Positions 1 through 7,597 of a stretch of 16,531 nt of DNA are shown piece by piece; within the stretch, counting starts at the first letter, position 1, and the number at the start of each line of letters is the position of its first letter. This stretch comes from an uncultured Bilophila sp. (GTDB taxonomy: Bacteria > Desulfobacterota > Desulfovibrionia > Desulfovibrionales > Desulfovibrionaceae), in NCBI GenBank assembly GCA_902373525.1, contig CABKMN010000048.1, positions 1 through 16,531 of the forward strand. Reading direction: 5' to 3'. The position numbers and the translations under genes are program-made. The notes under the pieces are model-generated. The model did not search any database, had not been told where the DNA came from, and saw only the letters and a program-made list of their open reading frames with translations.

Positions 1-40
1 GGGGAAGGGGGACCTTTCTCCAGAAAGGTCCCCCTTCCCC
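1..40. repeat. Perfect hairpin behind metG (repeat family, copy 1)
   Basis: A perfect 19-bp inverted repeat (1-19 against 22-40) with a 2-nt loop. The arms are purine-rich then pyrimidine-rich, and the centre reads CCTTTCT..AGAAAGG. It starts 13 bp past the metG stop codon on the minus strand and may extend beyond the window edge. Closely related hairpins lie behind the PSP1 gene (2179-2220), hcp (13583-13624) and the thiolase gene (16413-16469). It probably ends or stabilises the metG transcript, which is inference. Whether a T-tract follows cannot be seen. Confidence 0.8.
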
Positions 41-53
41 CCTCCAATTTTTT

Positions 54-2033
54 CTATGAAATCCTGCTGCCGGGGGCGACGTCGCCGCCGGGAGCGAGCA
101 GCGTGAGCTTGCCGGAGGGGTCTTCGGCGGTGAGGATCATGCCGGCGGAAACCATCCCGCGAATCTTGCGCGGAGCGAGGTTGGCGACCACGCAAACCTG
201 ACGGCCCACAAGGTCCTCGGGCGCGAAGTGCTCGGCGATGCCGGACAGAATCTGACGCGGCTCGTCCTCACCCAGATCGATCTTGAAGCACAGCAGCTTG
301 TCCGCCTTGGGCACGCGGCCCGCTTCAAGAATGGTGCCCACGCGCAGTTCGAGCTTCTGGAAGTCGGCGTACTCGGCGACGCCCGGAACGACGGCTTCGG
401 CGGGCGCGGGAGCCGCGGCGGCCTTTTCCTTCGCGGGCTTCTTCTGCTTCGCCTTCTTGTCCTCCTTCATCTCTTCCGGAATCTCCAGACGCGGGAAGAG
501 ATTGGACGCGGACGCGATCACCGCTCCGGTCGCGAGACATTCCCAAGCGCCTTCTTCATCGTTGACGTTGCCCGAAGGCGCGACGCCGAACCGTTCGGAC
601 GCGGGCAGAGGCTGGCCGAGCTGCTCCAGCAGGGTCGCCGCCGTGCCGGGCATGACCGGCCACAGGCAGAGCGCCACCTTCCGCATGCATTCGAGCAGCA
701 GACGGATGACCGTGCCGAGGCGGGCCGTGTCGCCCTGCTTGAAGAGCGTCCACGGAGCCTGCGAATCGACGTACTTGTTGAGGGCGCGTACGAGTTCCCA
801 GAGCGAATCGAGACCCTGCGCGAAACGGATGTTCCCGAAAAGCTGCACATAGTTGCGGCGGGCGTTTTCCGCCAGTTCCACCAGCGCCTTGTCGTCGTCC
901 GTCAGGTCGCCCATCGGCGGAACCTTGCTTTCAAAATACTTGGCGTTCATGGACAAAACGCGGCTGAACAGGTTCCCGAGGTCGTTGGCGAGATCGGCGT
1001 TGAAGCGGGTGATCAGCGCCTCTTCGGAGAAGCTGGCGTCCGAACCGAACTGCATGTCGCGCAGCAGGAAGTACCGGAAGGCGTCCAGTCCGTAGCGCTC
1101 CGCCATCTTGATCGGCTCCACCACGTTGCCGAGAGACTTGGACATCTTGGTGTCCTTGATCAGCCAGTAGCCGTGTACGTTGAGGTGTTTGTACAGCGGC
1201 ACTCCGGCGGATTTCAGCATGGTGGGCCAGAACACGCCGTGCGGCTTGAGGATGTCCTTGGCCACGAGGTGTTCGCCGGGCCAGAAGGCGGCGTACTTGT
1301 CGCCGTCGGGCCAGCCGAGCGCGGAGATGTAGTTGAGCAGCGCGTCAAACCACACGTAACAGACGTAGTCGCGGTCGAAAGGCAGTTCGATACCCCATTC
1401 GAGACGGGACTTCGGACGGGAGATGCACAGGTCCTCCAGCGCGCCGCTCTCGATCATGGACAGGACTTCGTTGCGGTAGCGTTCGGGCCGGATGAAGTCG
1501 GGATTGTTGCGGATGTGCTCCGCCAGCCACGGCAGATACTTGGACATGCGGAAGAAGTAGTTCTTCTCCTGAATGAAGTCCGGCTTGGTCAGATGCTGCG
1601 GGCAGAGGCCGTTTTCCAGCTCCTTTTCCGTGTAGAAACGCTCGCAGCCCGTGCAGTAGTGCCCGCTGTGCTCTCCGAAATAGATGTCGCCGTTGTCGTA
1701 GACCTTCTGGAGGAACGCCTGTACGCGGGCCTTGTGATCGGCGTCCGTGGTACGGATGAACTGGTCGTTCCTGACCCCGAGCTTGGGCCACAGAGCCTGA
1801 AACTGGCCGCTGATGCCGTCCACGAATTCCTGCGGGGTCTGCCCGGCGGCTTCGGCGGCCTTGACGATCTTGTCGCCGTGCTCGTCCGTGCCGGTCAGGA
1901 ACCATGTGTCTTCGCCGAGCAGGCTGTGGAACCGGCGCAGGCTGTCCGCCACGATGGTCGTATAGGCGTGCCCGAGGTGCGGGCGGGCGTTCACGTAATA
2001 AATCGGTGTCGTAATGTAAAAACTGGAGGACAC
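54..2033 (-). CDS. metG: Methionyl-tRNA synthetase (class I, dimeric form with tRNA-binding C-terminal domain)
   Basis: Charges tRNA-Met with methionine in the cytoplasm using ATP. Numbering here is from the chosen GTG start (659 aa). The class I HIGH-type motif HLGH is near residues 19-22. The zinc-knuckle ligands C127/C130/C144/H147 follow, and KMSKS is at 296-300. The catalytic and anticodon-binding parts are followed by a Lys/Ala/Pro-rich linker (around 520-550) and a C-terminal Trbp111/EMAP-like tRNA-binding domain starting at FQKLELRVGTI, which is known to dimerise the enzyme. The frame stays open to an ATG at 2066. However, AAGGAG at 2041-2046 sits 7 nt before the GTG at 2033 and would fall inside the longer version, so GTG is preferred. 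The PSP1/RicT-like gene lies upstream on the same strand, a pairing seen in other bacteria. All catalytic motifs are intact. Confidence 0.97.
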   Translation of the reverse strand: MSSSFYITTPIYYVNARPHLGHAYTTIVADSLRRFHSLLGEDTWFLTGTDEHGDKIVKAAEAAGQTPQEFVDGISGQFQALWPKLGVRNDQFIRTTDADHKARVQAFLQKVYDNGDIYFGEHSGHYCTGCERFYTEKELENGLCPQHLTKPDFIQEKNYFFRMSKYLPWLAEHIRNNPDFIRPERYRNEVLSMIESGALEDLCISRPKSRLEWGIELPFDRDYVCYVWFDALLNYISALGWPDGDKYAAFWPGEHLVAKDILKPHGVFWPTMLKSAGVPLYKHLNVHGYWLIKDTKMSKSLGNVVEPIKMAERYGLDAFRYFLLRDMQFGSDASFSEEALITRFNADLANDLGNLFSRVLSMNAKYFESKVPPMGDLTDDDKALVELAENARRNYVQLFGNIRFAQGLDSLWELVRALNKYVDSQAPWTLFKQGDTARLGTVIRLLLECMRKVALCLWPVMPGTAATLLEQLGQPLPASERFGVAPSGNVNDEEGAWECLATGAVIASASNLFPRLEIPEEMKEDKKAKQKKPAKEKAAAAPAPAEAVVPGVAEYADFQKLELRVGTILEAGRVPKADKLLCFKIDLGEDEPRQILSGIAEHFAPEDLVGRQVCVVANLAPRKIRGMVSAGMILTAEDPSGKLTLLAPGGDVAPGSRIS

Positions 2034-2040
2034 TGGAAAG

Positions 2041-2046
2041 CTCCTT
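2041..2046 (-). promoter_or_regulatory. Ribosome binding site deciding the metG GTG start
   Basis: On the minus strand this reads AAGGAG, 7 nt before GTG at 2033-2031. The upstream in-frame ATG at 2066 has no comparable site, so this supports the shorter protein. Confidence 0.75.
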
Positions 2047-2178
2047 TCGTTGTGTTCCGTGGGCAAGGGCGGCGGAACATCCCGTCCGCGGCCGTCACTG
2101 GCTCCCCCTCATTCCCGTGGCCGGGAAAACCGCCAAGTCTCTTTTTGCAAAAGCCTTGGGAGGGGAAAGGGAGGGTTG

Positions 2179-2220
2179 TGGGGAGGGGAAGCCCTTCTTC
2201 AAAAAGGCTTCCCCTCCCCA
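2179..2220. repeat. Perfect hairpin behind the PSP1 gene (repeat family, copy 2)
   Basis: A 15-bp perfect inverted repeat (2179-2193 against 2206-2220) with a 12-nt loop. It has the same purine-arm/pyrimidine-arm build as the hairpins behind metG, hcp and the thiolase gene. Reading from the PSP1 gene, a pyrimidine-rich stretch and CTCCCAAGGCTTTTGC follow, resembling the tail behind the thiolase copy. It lies 17 bp past the PSP1 stop and about 145 bp before the metG start. It may act as a terminator or processing site between the two genes. Confidence 0.75.
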
Positions 2221-2237
2221 ATCTCCAAATCCTTACC

Positions 2238-3281
2238 TTATCTTTTCCGCTTGCGTTTGCGCTTGGGGCGGAGGCCCTCTTCGAGCGTCTCCATGTCGCC
2301 GTCGTTGAGTCCGCCCGCGCCGTCCTCGGGAAGCTCCTCCTCGTCGGCGAACGCCTCGTCGATGGTGTCCGGATCGGCCATGACCACCATCAGCTCGTCG
2401 TGCGGACGCGGCTGGGCGGGCTTGTTTTCCGGCTTGGCGTCGGGCTTTCCTTCGGGACGCGGCGGCGCGTCGGGCCGACGGGGATCAAGCGCCTGCCACT
2501 CGTCGAGCGTCAGCTCAAGCTCTTCATTGGTATCCGTCAACAGCGCCACGCTGTTGCGGAACATATTGGCGCGCAACACCTTCATGGGTCCCTTGTTGGT
2601 CTGATACCGCTTGCCGAGGCGCGGACAACTGCTGTGGAAAATGTCGTAATTCTCCTGCTCGTAGCTGAGGCAGCACAGCAGACGCCCGCAGATGCCCGAA
2701 ATCTTGGACGGATTCAGGAACAGATTCTGCTCCTTCGCCATCTTGATGGTGACGGGGACGAACTTGCGGAGGAACCGGCGGCAGCAGCAGACCATGCCGC
2801 AACTGCCCACCGCGCCGAGCATCTGCGTTTCGTGGCGGACGCCGATCTGGCGCAGCTCAATGCGGGTGTGGTACTCGCGCACGAGGTCCTTGACCAGCTC
2901 GCGGAAGTCGATGCGGGTCGGCGCAGTGAAGTAAAACACCAGCTTGCTGCGATCGAAGAGAACTTCCACATCGACGAGCTTCATGTCGAGCTGGCGTTCC
3001 CGGATGCGCGACTCGCAAAACTTGTGCGCGGCGTAGGTCAACGTGTCGTTCTCCTCCGCCGTGGTCAGGTCCTCGTCCGTCACCTTGCGCAGGATATCCC
3101 TGACGCCGTCGGGAGGAAGGTCTTCGGGCAGGCGGTCCACAATGGACATCACCGTGGCGATGCCGAGGCCCTGCCCCGTTTCCGCGAGCACGCGATCCCC
3201 CCGGTCAACGAAGGGGTCCTCGCAGTAAAAAAAGTATATTTGTCCGTAATGACTGAATTTGATACCGATTATGCGCTTCAT
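2238..3281 (-). CDS. PSP1 domain protein, RicT/YaaT-like
   Basis: 347 aa, cytoplasmic. Residues about 1-265 form the PSP1 core with the family's cysteine signature: C161 and C165-C167 in GSCGMVCCC, C198 in ICGRLLCC, C203/C204, and C219. In Bacillus RicT (YaaT) the equivalent cysteines bind an Fe-S cluster and the protein is a partner in RNA processing and phosphorelay control. The role in anaerobic proteobacteria is not established. A poorly conserved tail follows residue 265: a Pro/Lys segment, an acidic stretch, and a terminal run of alternating Lys/Arg (KRKRKRKR). The tail could contact nucleic acid, but that is inference. The gene sits upstream of metG on the same strand, as yaaT neighbours metS in Bacillus. 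No strong ribosome binding site precedes the ATG. Confidence 0.88.
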   Translation of the reverse strand: MKRIIGIKFSHYGQIYFFYCEDPFVDRGDRVLAETGQGLGIATVMSIVDRLPEDLPPDGVRDILRKVTDEDLTTAEENDTLTYAAHKFCESRIRERQLDMKLVDVEVLFDRSKLVFYFTAPTRIDFRELVKDLVREYHTRIELRQIGVRHETQMLGAVGSCGMVCCCRRFLRKFVPVTIKMAKEQNLFLNPSKISGICGRLLCCLSYEQENYDIFHSSCPRLGKRYQTNKGPMKVLRANMFRNSVALLTDTNEELELTLDEWQALDPRRPDAPPRPEGKPDAKPENKPAQPRPHDELMVVMADPDTIDEAFADEEELPEDGAGGLNDGDMETLEEGLRPKRKRKRKR

Positions 3282-3437
3282 GTATGGATGGTGTCCGTCA
3301 CGGGGCGAACCGCGTAAAGGTTGGAATAGATCCCTTTCTTTTCCGTCATTCCCGTGGCCGTGTCAATCATTCCCCGGCGCTGGATTTTGCCGCCGCGCTG
3401 CGGTATGCAGCAGGTTCCACATTCGATTCCCAACCAC

Positions 3438-3442
3438 GGAGG
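3438..3442 (+). promoter_or_regulatory. Ribosome binding site deciding the start of the HD-domain gene
   Basis: GGAGG 5 nt before the ATG at 3448. The frame is open as far back as 3259, but the upstream codons carry no family similarity and no ribosome binding site. Confidence 0.8.
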
Positions 3443-3447
3443 CTCCC

Positions 3448-4008
3448 ATGCTCAATCGCGAACAGGCTCTGGAACTGCTGCTGGCGCTCGGCCCGGAAAA
3501 ACACCTTGTCCAGCATGCGCTGGCGTCGGAAGCCGTCATGCGCGCCCTCGCCCGGCATCTGGGGCAGGACGAGGAAGTCTGGGGGCTGACCGGCCTGCTG
3601 CACGATCTCGACTATCCCCTCACCCACGACGAGCCCGCGAAACACGGCCTCGTCGGCCCCGAACGCATCGGCGACGGCCTGCCCGAGGAAGCCCTGCACG
3701 CCATCCGCGCCCACAACGGCGAAATGACCGGCGTGGAGCCCTCCTCCGCCTTCGACTACGCGCTGCGCTGCGGGGAAACCGTGACCGGACTCGTGGTCAC
3801 GGCGGCGCTCGTGCGCCCCACGGGCATGGAGGGCATGCAGGCCTCCAGCCTCAAGAAAAAGATGAAGGACAAGGCGTTCGCCGCCAGCGTCAACCGCGAC
3901 TGCATCCGCCAGTGCTCCGAGCTCGGGATGGAACTCGGGGACTTCCTCACCCTCGCCATCGGCGCGATGGCCGAAATCGACGAGGAACTCGGGCTGAAAA
4001 AAGCTTAA
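3448..4008 (+). CDS. HD-domain (HDIG-type) hydrolase of unknown substrate
   Basis: 186 aa, a stand-alone HD domain. H23 (in HLVQHALASEAV), the H52-D53 pair (GLLHDLDYPL), H60, and H89 in RAHNGE fit the metal-binding pattern of small HDIG proteins. These proteins are presumed phosphohydrolases, but the substrate is unknown. There is no signal peptide or membrane segment. The start is set by GGAGG at 3438-3442. The reading frame ends 1 nt before the convergent stop codon of the AT-rich restriction gene. The island was therefore joined exactly at this gene's 3' end, and any original terminator may have been lost. Domain assignment is confident; function is open. Confidence 0.85.
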   Translation: MLNREQALELLLALGPEKHLVQHALASEAVMRALARHLGQDEEVWGLTGLLHDLDYPLTHDEPAKHGLVGPERIGDGLPEEALHAIRAHNGEMTGVEPSSAFDYALRCGETVTGLVVTAALVRPTGMEGMQASSLKKKMKDKAFAASVNRDCIRQCSELGMELGDFLTLAIGAMAEIDEELGLKKA

Positions 4009-4009
4009 T

Positions 4010-4588
4010 TTACACATCAATACCAAGTATGAGCACAGGTATATCTATATTTGATGTTCCGCGTTTTGTTAAATCCCACGCAAACTGTTCAAAATAAGAT
4101 ACACCTGTGCTCATTTCATCTGCTAAGTGTTTTACAGGAACGATTTCAATACCTGTATCAATTTTCCCTAGATTAGAAAAAATCGTCATTTTTGCACAAA
4201 CATTGTAAACCATAAATGCGTACTTACCGAACTGAACTTCAACTCCAAGCTTTACCCCTTTTTTTAAAAAATCCATATCTCTAAATGGTTTTGCTTTTTT
4301 AGATGAAGAAGGAATATATCCATCTAAGTAGTTTCCATAAATATATTCGCATTCAACAGAATAATTTGACCAACAATATTTTTTAAATTCTTCTTTAAAT
4401 TTTTTGTTCAACTCTTTAGGGGAAAACAATATTCTTCCATCCATTGTCACTTCATGACTTTCCTTATTTTTGCAAGACAAGGCATCAACAGCATTAACAA
4501 CATTTACAATTTCAGAAAACTCTTTACTATATTTAGTTTCTACCGCACTTTTGCCACCATTAAAATCAAATTCAGCAACTATTTTCAT
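4010..4588 (-). CDS. Type II restriction endonuclease, BglII/BstYI-like
   Basis: 192 aa from the ATG that overlaps the methyltransferase stop as ATGA. A longer frame reaches 4615, but AAGGA at 4597-4601 lies 8 nt before this ATG and family members begin MxIV. The centre carries the active site of BglII-type PD-(D/E)XK enzymes, which has Gln in place of Lys: D106, then E117-V-Q119 in GVEVQFGKYAF. The segments SCKNKESHE, FSPKELNKKF and SYFEQFAWDL resemble BstYI as I remember it. BglII cuts AGATCT and BstYI cuts RGATCY, so a GATC-centred hexamer is the likely target; this is inference. The gene appears intact. It is co-transcribed behind its methyltransferase, so protection would be made first. 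Confidence 0.87.
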   Translation of the reverse strand: MKIVAEFDFNGGKSAVETKYSKEFSEIVNVVNAVDALSCKNKESHEVTMDGRILFSPKELNKKFKEEFKKYCWSNYSVECEYIYGNYLDGYIPSSSKKAKPFRDMDFLKKGVKLGVEVQFGKYAFMVYNVCAKMTIFSNLGKIDTGIEIVPVKHLADEMSTGVSYFEQFAWDLTKRGTSNIDIPVLILGIDV

Positions 4589-5532
4589 ATTAAATATCCT
4601 TGCTTTCCCTTCCATTCTTTAGGAACTTGAGCAACTTTTTCTCTACCTGTAGGTTTGTGTATTTCTTTACCGATTGGCCTTAATTTTAGATCGCCCATAA
4701 CAAATTTTTTTACTCTTTCTTGAGCAATTTCAACATATTGTTTTTCCAATTCAACAATCATACCTTTTCTATTGTGCTTGATTGCTGCAATTAAACTGCT
4801 TCCCACACCCCCAAAAGGATCAAAAACCCAATCATTTTCATCTGTATAAGCAAGAACGCATCTTTCAACTAATTCCACTGGGAATTGACATGGATGAATC
4901 GTTTTTTCTGGATGATTACTTTTTACATTTGGTATATTAACGATACCATCTTCTAATTCATTGTTAATAATAGTCCAATAATCTGATGGATTTTTACCTA
5001 ATGGATTTCCACTGGGAAGCCCTTTTTTAGGACCTTTATAATGTAGTTTTCCAGGATATTTTGAAGGAACACGAACAGGATCAAGATTAAATGTATATTC
5101 GTCATTTTTTGTAAACCATAAAAGCGTTTCATATCTTCCCGAAAAACGCTTCTGACAATGCAATCCATGCTCAAAATGCCAAATAATTCTATTTCTTAAT
5201 TTAAAACCAAGTTTTTTAAAAATAGGATAAAAGTACATATCAAGAGGAAAAACTTCTCCTTTATCAATATAATTACCAACTTGCCACACAATACTCCCGT
5301 CAGCGCAAAGCGTACGGACAAGTTTTTCCAAAATCTCTTCTTGCCACTTTAAATAATCAGAAAGAGAAACCTTTTTTTCATAAGGTTTTCCAATATTATA
5401 AGGTGGAGAAGTAATAATTAGCTTAAAATAATTATCAGGAAGCGTATCAACAATATCAAGAATATTATTATTACTGATAACTATTCTGGCCTTTTCATTT
5501 ATATTTTTAAATATGCGTCTTTCATCGAACAT
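4585..5532 (-). CDS. Beta-class DNA methyltransferase of the restriction system (probably N4-cytosine)
   Basis: 315 aa. The catalytic motif IV TSPPYN is at residues 41-46. The AdoMet-binding motif I (DPFGGVGS) is at 238-245, near the C-terminus and just after HPCQFPVELVERC. The IV-before-I order is the beta class. The Ser in TSPPY is more typical of N4-cytosine than N6-adenine enzymes, so m4C within a GATC-containing site is the best guess given the BglII/BstYI-like partner. It uses S-adenosylmethionine to protect host DNA. The gene is AT-rich throughout, unlike its neighbours. Its TGA stop overlaps the endonuclease ATG (ATGA), implying translational coupling. The region before the start contains TATAAA-like sequences but no clear paired -35 box, and AGGA lies about 10 nt before the ATG. 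Confidence 0.93.
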   Translation of the reverse strand: MFDERRIFKNINEKARIVISNNNILDIVDTLPDNYFKLIITSPPYNIGKPYEKKVSLSDYLKWQEEILEKLVRTLCADGSIVWQVGNYIDKGEVFPLDMYFYPIFKKLGFKLRNRIIWHFEHGLHCQKRFSGRYETLLWFTKNDEYTFNLDPVRVPSKYPGKLHYKGPKKGLPSGNPLGKNPSDYWTIINNELEDGIVNIPNVKSNHPEKTIHPCQFPVELVERCVLAYTDENDWVFDPFGGVGSSLIAAIKHNRKGMIVELEKQYVEIAQERVKKFVMGDLKLRPIGKEIHKPTGREKVAQVPKEWKGKQGYLI

Positions 5533-5583
5533 ATAAACATATTCCTGATAATTTATTTATACCTTTATATGTTGGAAACCAGA

Positions 5584-5623
5584 CGAGAAAGGGGAGGCGT
5601 TCCTAACAGCCTCCCCTCTCTCG
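5584..5623. terminator. Hairpin terminator behind the CBS/ACT gene
   Basis: A 15-bp stem with one mismatch (5584-5598 against 5609-5623) and a 10-nt loop, 17 bp past the CBS gene stop on the minus strand. It is also a purine/pyrimidine-arm hairpin, but has no clean T-run, so efficiency is uncertain. It lies at the border between normal-GC DNA and the AT-rich restriction island, upstream of the methyltransferase gene. Confidence 0.6.
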
Positions 5624-5640
5624 TAAGTTGTCTGTCAGTT

Positions 5641-6318
5641 TTAGCAGTTCCTGTTGCAGTGGAACTCGTCGTCCATCCAGTACTCGAGCGGCATGGCCTT
5701 CTTGAGGTTTTCGATGAGGGCCTTTTCCTGTTCGGCGTCCATCGGATGGAGACGGATGTAGACGTGGCTGGAACCTTCCTGCGATCTGCCGCGGGAGGTG
5801 AGCACGGAAAGGACGTTCCCGCCGTTGTGGCTGATGGCGTCAAAGATGGGCGTCAGCACGCCGGGCTTGTCGGGCAGCAGGAAGGCGAGCTGGAGGCCGC
5901 CCTTGCCCGCGCCGCAGAAGTCCACCAGCACGCGGAAAATGTCGTGGTCGGTGATGATGCCCACGAGTTCCCCGGAACCGTCCACTACCGGCAGGCCGCC
6001 GATGCCCTTGTTTTCCATGAGCAGCGCGGCGGCGTCCACGGCGTCGGTGTCGTACACCGTGACCAGATCGGTGGTCATGATGTCTTTGATCTTCACTTCG
6101 GAAAGGAGATAGTACAGTTCGTGCATGTCGAGCGTCGTCGCCTTGGAAGGAGAGGCGGCCCGAATGTCCCGATCGGACACAATGCCGACCACACGCTTCC
6201 CGTCGAGCACGGGCAGACGCCGGATGTTATGATCCTTCATCAACTTCGACGCCTTCAGCATGGATGTGTCAGGGGTCACTGTGATGACGTCCTTGGTCAT
6301 CCACTCACGAATCAGCAT
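5641..6318 (-). CDS. CBS-CBS-ACT domain protein (AcuB-like)
   Basis: 225 aa, soluble. There are two CBS domains, about residues 7-58 (GIVSDRDIR at the end of the first) and 77-132 (GIITDHDIFRV at the end of the second). An ACT-like domain follows at about 141-215, beginning FLLPDKPGVLTPIFDAI. CBS pairs bind adenine nucleotides or AdoMet and ACT domains bind amino acids or other small effectors, so this is probably a metabolite-sensing regulatory protein. Its target is unknown. A strong site, AAGGAGG, is 5 nt before the ATG. The C-terminus ends with two cysteines in HCNRNC, which could bind metal. It is transcribed away from the membrane-protein gene on the plus strand. Confidence 0.9.
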   Translation of the reverse strand: MLIREWMTKDVITVTPDTSMLKASKLMKDHNIRRLPVLDGKRVVGIVSDRDIRAASPSKATTLDMHELYYLLSEVKIKDIMTTDLVTVYDTDAVDAAALLMENKGIGGLPVVDGSGELVGIITDHDIFRVLVDFCGAGKGGLQLAFLLPDKPGVLTPIFDAISHNGGNVLSVLTSRGRSQEGSSHVYIRLHPMDAEQEKALIENLKKAMPLEYWMDDEFHCNRNC

Positions 6319-6475
6319 GGGAACCTCCTTAAGAGAGACAAACCGGGAGTTACGAGGGTTAGGGAACGCTTTTTGAACACTCCGAATCTACACGATTTCG
6401 CGGCGTCGCACAATGCCGGAAGGCGGAGGGACGCATCCGCTGGCGTCCCCGGAAAAAGCGTGCTATCCGAACACC

Positions 6476-7444
6476 ATGATACCTTCCGACCTGATGCCGT
6501 TCTGGATGACGCTGGGCCGCCCGCTCACGCGGCTCCTGTTGGCCATGTGTCTCGGCCTGCTCATCGCCAACGTGGTGGAGGCCCTGCGCTGGACGCGCCC
6601 CCTCGCCCGCCTTTCCGCGCCGTTGGTGCGGCTGGCCCGGCTGCGCGAAGTCGCCGGGGCGTCCTTCTCCATGGCCTTCTTTTCCCCCGCCGCGGCCAAC
6701 GCCCTGCTTTCCGAAAGCCACGCCAAGGGCGAGCTGAGCCTGCGCGAGCTGGTGCTCGCCAATCTGTTCAACAGCCTGCCCGCCTACATGGTGCACCTGC
6801 CCACCATGCTGTTCATGCTCTGGCCCGTGCTCGGGGCTCCGGCGCTGATCTACACGGGGCTGACCCTTGCCGCCGCCGCGTTGCGGACCCTGTTCACGGT
6901 GGGGCTGGGACACTGCCTGCTGCCGCCCCTTGAGGGCGCGCAATGCGCCGAATGCCGCCTCCCGCAGGAAAAGGTGACGCTGAAAAGCGCGGCGGCCAAG
7001 GCGTGGAAACGGTTCCGCCGCCGTCTGCCCAAGCTCGTCCTGTTCACCATTCCCGTCTATGTGGTCATGTACGTGATGCAGCACTACGGCCTGTTCCGCG
7101 CCGCCGAGGCGTGGCTGTCCGATCATACGCCGTGGCTCGGGTTCGTCCGGCCCGAGGCGCTCGGCATCGTGCTTCTGAGCCTCGCCGCCGAAATCGGGGC
7201 CTCCCTGTCCGCCGCCGGTTCGGCGCTGCACATGGGCGGGCTGACGTCCTCCGAGGTCATCGTGGCCCTGCTCGTCGGCAACATCCTGTCCACGCCCATG
7301 CGGACCATCCGCCACCAGTTTCCGGCCTACGCGGGGTACTACAGCCCCGGTCTGGCCCTGAAGCTCATCGTCTGCAACCAGCTCCTGCGCACCCTCACCA
7401 TGATCGGGGTGACGTGGGCGTACTGGCGGCATGTTTCGGGGTAG
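6476..7444 (+). CDS. Multi-span membrane protein, nucleoside-recognition (Gate) type permease
   Basis: 322 aa from ATG 6476; an in-frame ATG at 6413 would add 21 residues, and neither has a convincing ribosome binding site. Hydrophobic segments are visible near residues 16-36, 97-117, 121-146, 187-203, 226-246, 260-275 and 293-315. A cytoplasm-like basic loop containing CAEC (C157/C160) and KRFRRRLPK separates the two halves. The repeated small-residue stretches FFSPAAANALLSE and AAEIGASLSAAGSALHMGG lie at equivalent places in the two halves. This suggests an inverted or duplicated permease fold like the nucleoside-recognition/spore-maturation-type proteins. The substrate is unknown. The assignment rests on pattern and memory of similar proteins in sulfate reducers. 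It is divergent from the CBS/ACT gene. Confidence 0.7.
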   Translation: MIPSDLMPFWMTLGRPLTRLLLAMCLGLLIANVVEALRWTRPLARLSAPLVRLARLREVAGASFSMAFFSPAAANALLSESHAKGELSLRELVLANLFNSLPAYMVHLPTMLFMLWPVLGAPALIYTGLTLAAAALRTLFTVGLGHCLLPPLEGAQCAECRLPQEKVTLKSAAAKAWKRFRRRLPKLVLFTIPVYVVMYVMQHYGLFRAAEAWLSDHTPWLGFVRPEALGIVLLSLAAEIGASLSAAGSALHMGGLTSSEVIVALLVGNILSTPMRTIRHQFPAYAGYYSPGLALKLIVCNQLLRTLTMIGVTWAYWRHVSG

Positions 7445-7530
7445 AACGCGCGCGTGAAAAACCGTCAGGAGACAAGGCGGAGCTTTTGGGAAAAAAGGGA
7501 AAGCAAGAAACAAAGAAAAATCAGTTGATT

Positions 7531-7549
7531 ATCTTTTTAAGATTTTTTT
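7531..7549 (+). terminator. Weak terminator-like hairpin before the tRNA
   Basis: ATCTT-TTT-AAGAT followed by a run of seven T, about 87 bp past the membrane-protein stop, inside a local AT-rich stretch. The stem is only 5 bp, so this is a weak call. Confidence 0.35.
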
Positions 7550-7561
7550 GTAAAAAAACGC

Positions 7562-7590
7562 TTGCCAAGACGTGCAAACTCGCTTATTAA
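7562..7590 (+). promoter_or_regulatory. Sigma-70-type promoter of tRNA-Met
   Basis: TTGCCA (7562-7567), a 17-nt spacer, then TATTAA (7585-7590). Start of transcription would be near 7597, about 23 nt before the mature tRNA. Confidence 0.65.
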
Positions 7591-7597
7591 ATGTCCT

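Larger units (their letters stand above)
4009..5560. other. AT-rich horizontally acquired restriction-modification island
   Basis: Base composition drops abruptly after the HD-domain stop codon and recovers before the hairpin at 5584. Codon use changes to A/T-ending codons, with runs of Lys, Asn and Ile. The island holds only two genes, methyltransferase then endonuclease, both on the minus strand. I see no integrase, transposase, controller gene, inverted repeats or flanking direct repeats. The right edge is approximate (about 5560-5580). Recent transfer is inference from composition. Confidence 0.85.

Noticed and set aside
228..3317. Very long open frame on the plus strand opposite metG and PSP1
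   Set aside because: It mirrors two confidently identified minus-strand genes; the product is His/Arg/Val-rich with no domain. It is an antisense shadow typical of high-GC DNA.
4589..4615. Longer endonuclease start adding nine residues
   Set aside because: The ATG at 4588 has AAGGA at the right distance, overlaps the methyltransferase stop as ATGA, and gives a family-like N-terminus.
4009..5560. Possible controller (C) protein or phage-defence cluster beyond the two genes
   Set aside because: No third frame in the AT-rich island has coding character, and the flanking genes are ordinary housekeeping types.
5569..6933. 454-codon plus-strand frame opposite the CBS/ACT gene
   Set aside because: Antisense shadow; it also runs out of frame into the membrane-protein gene.
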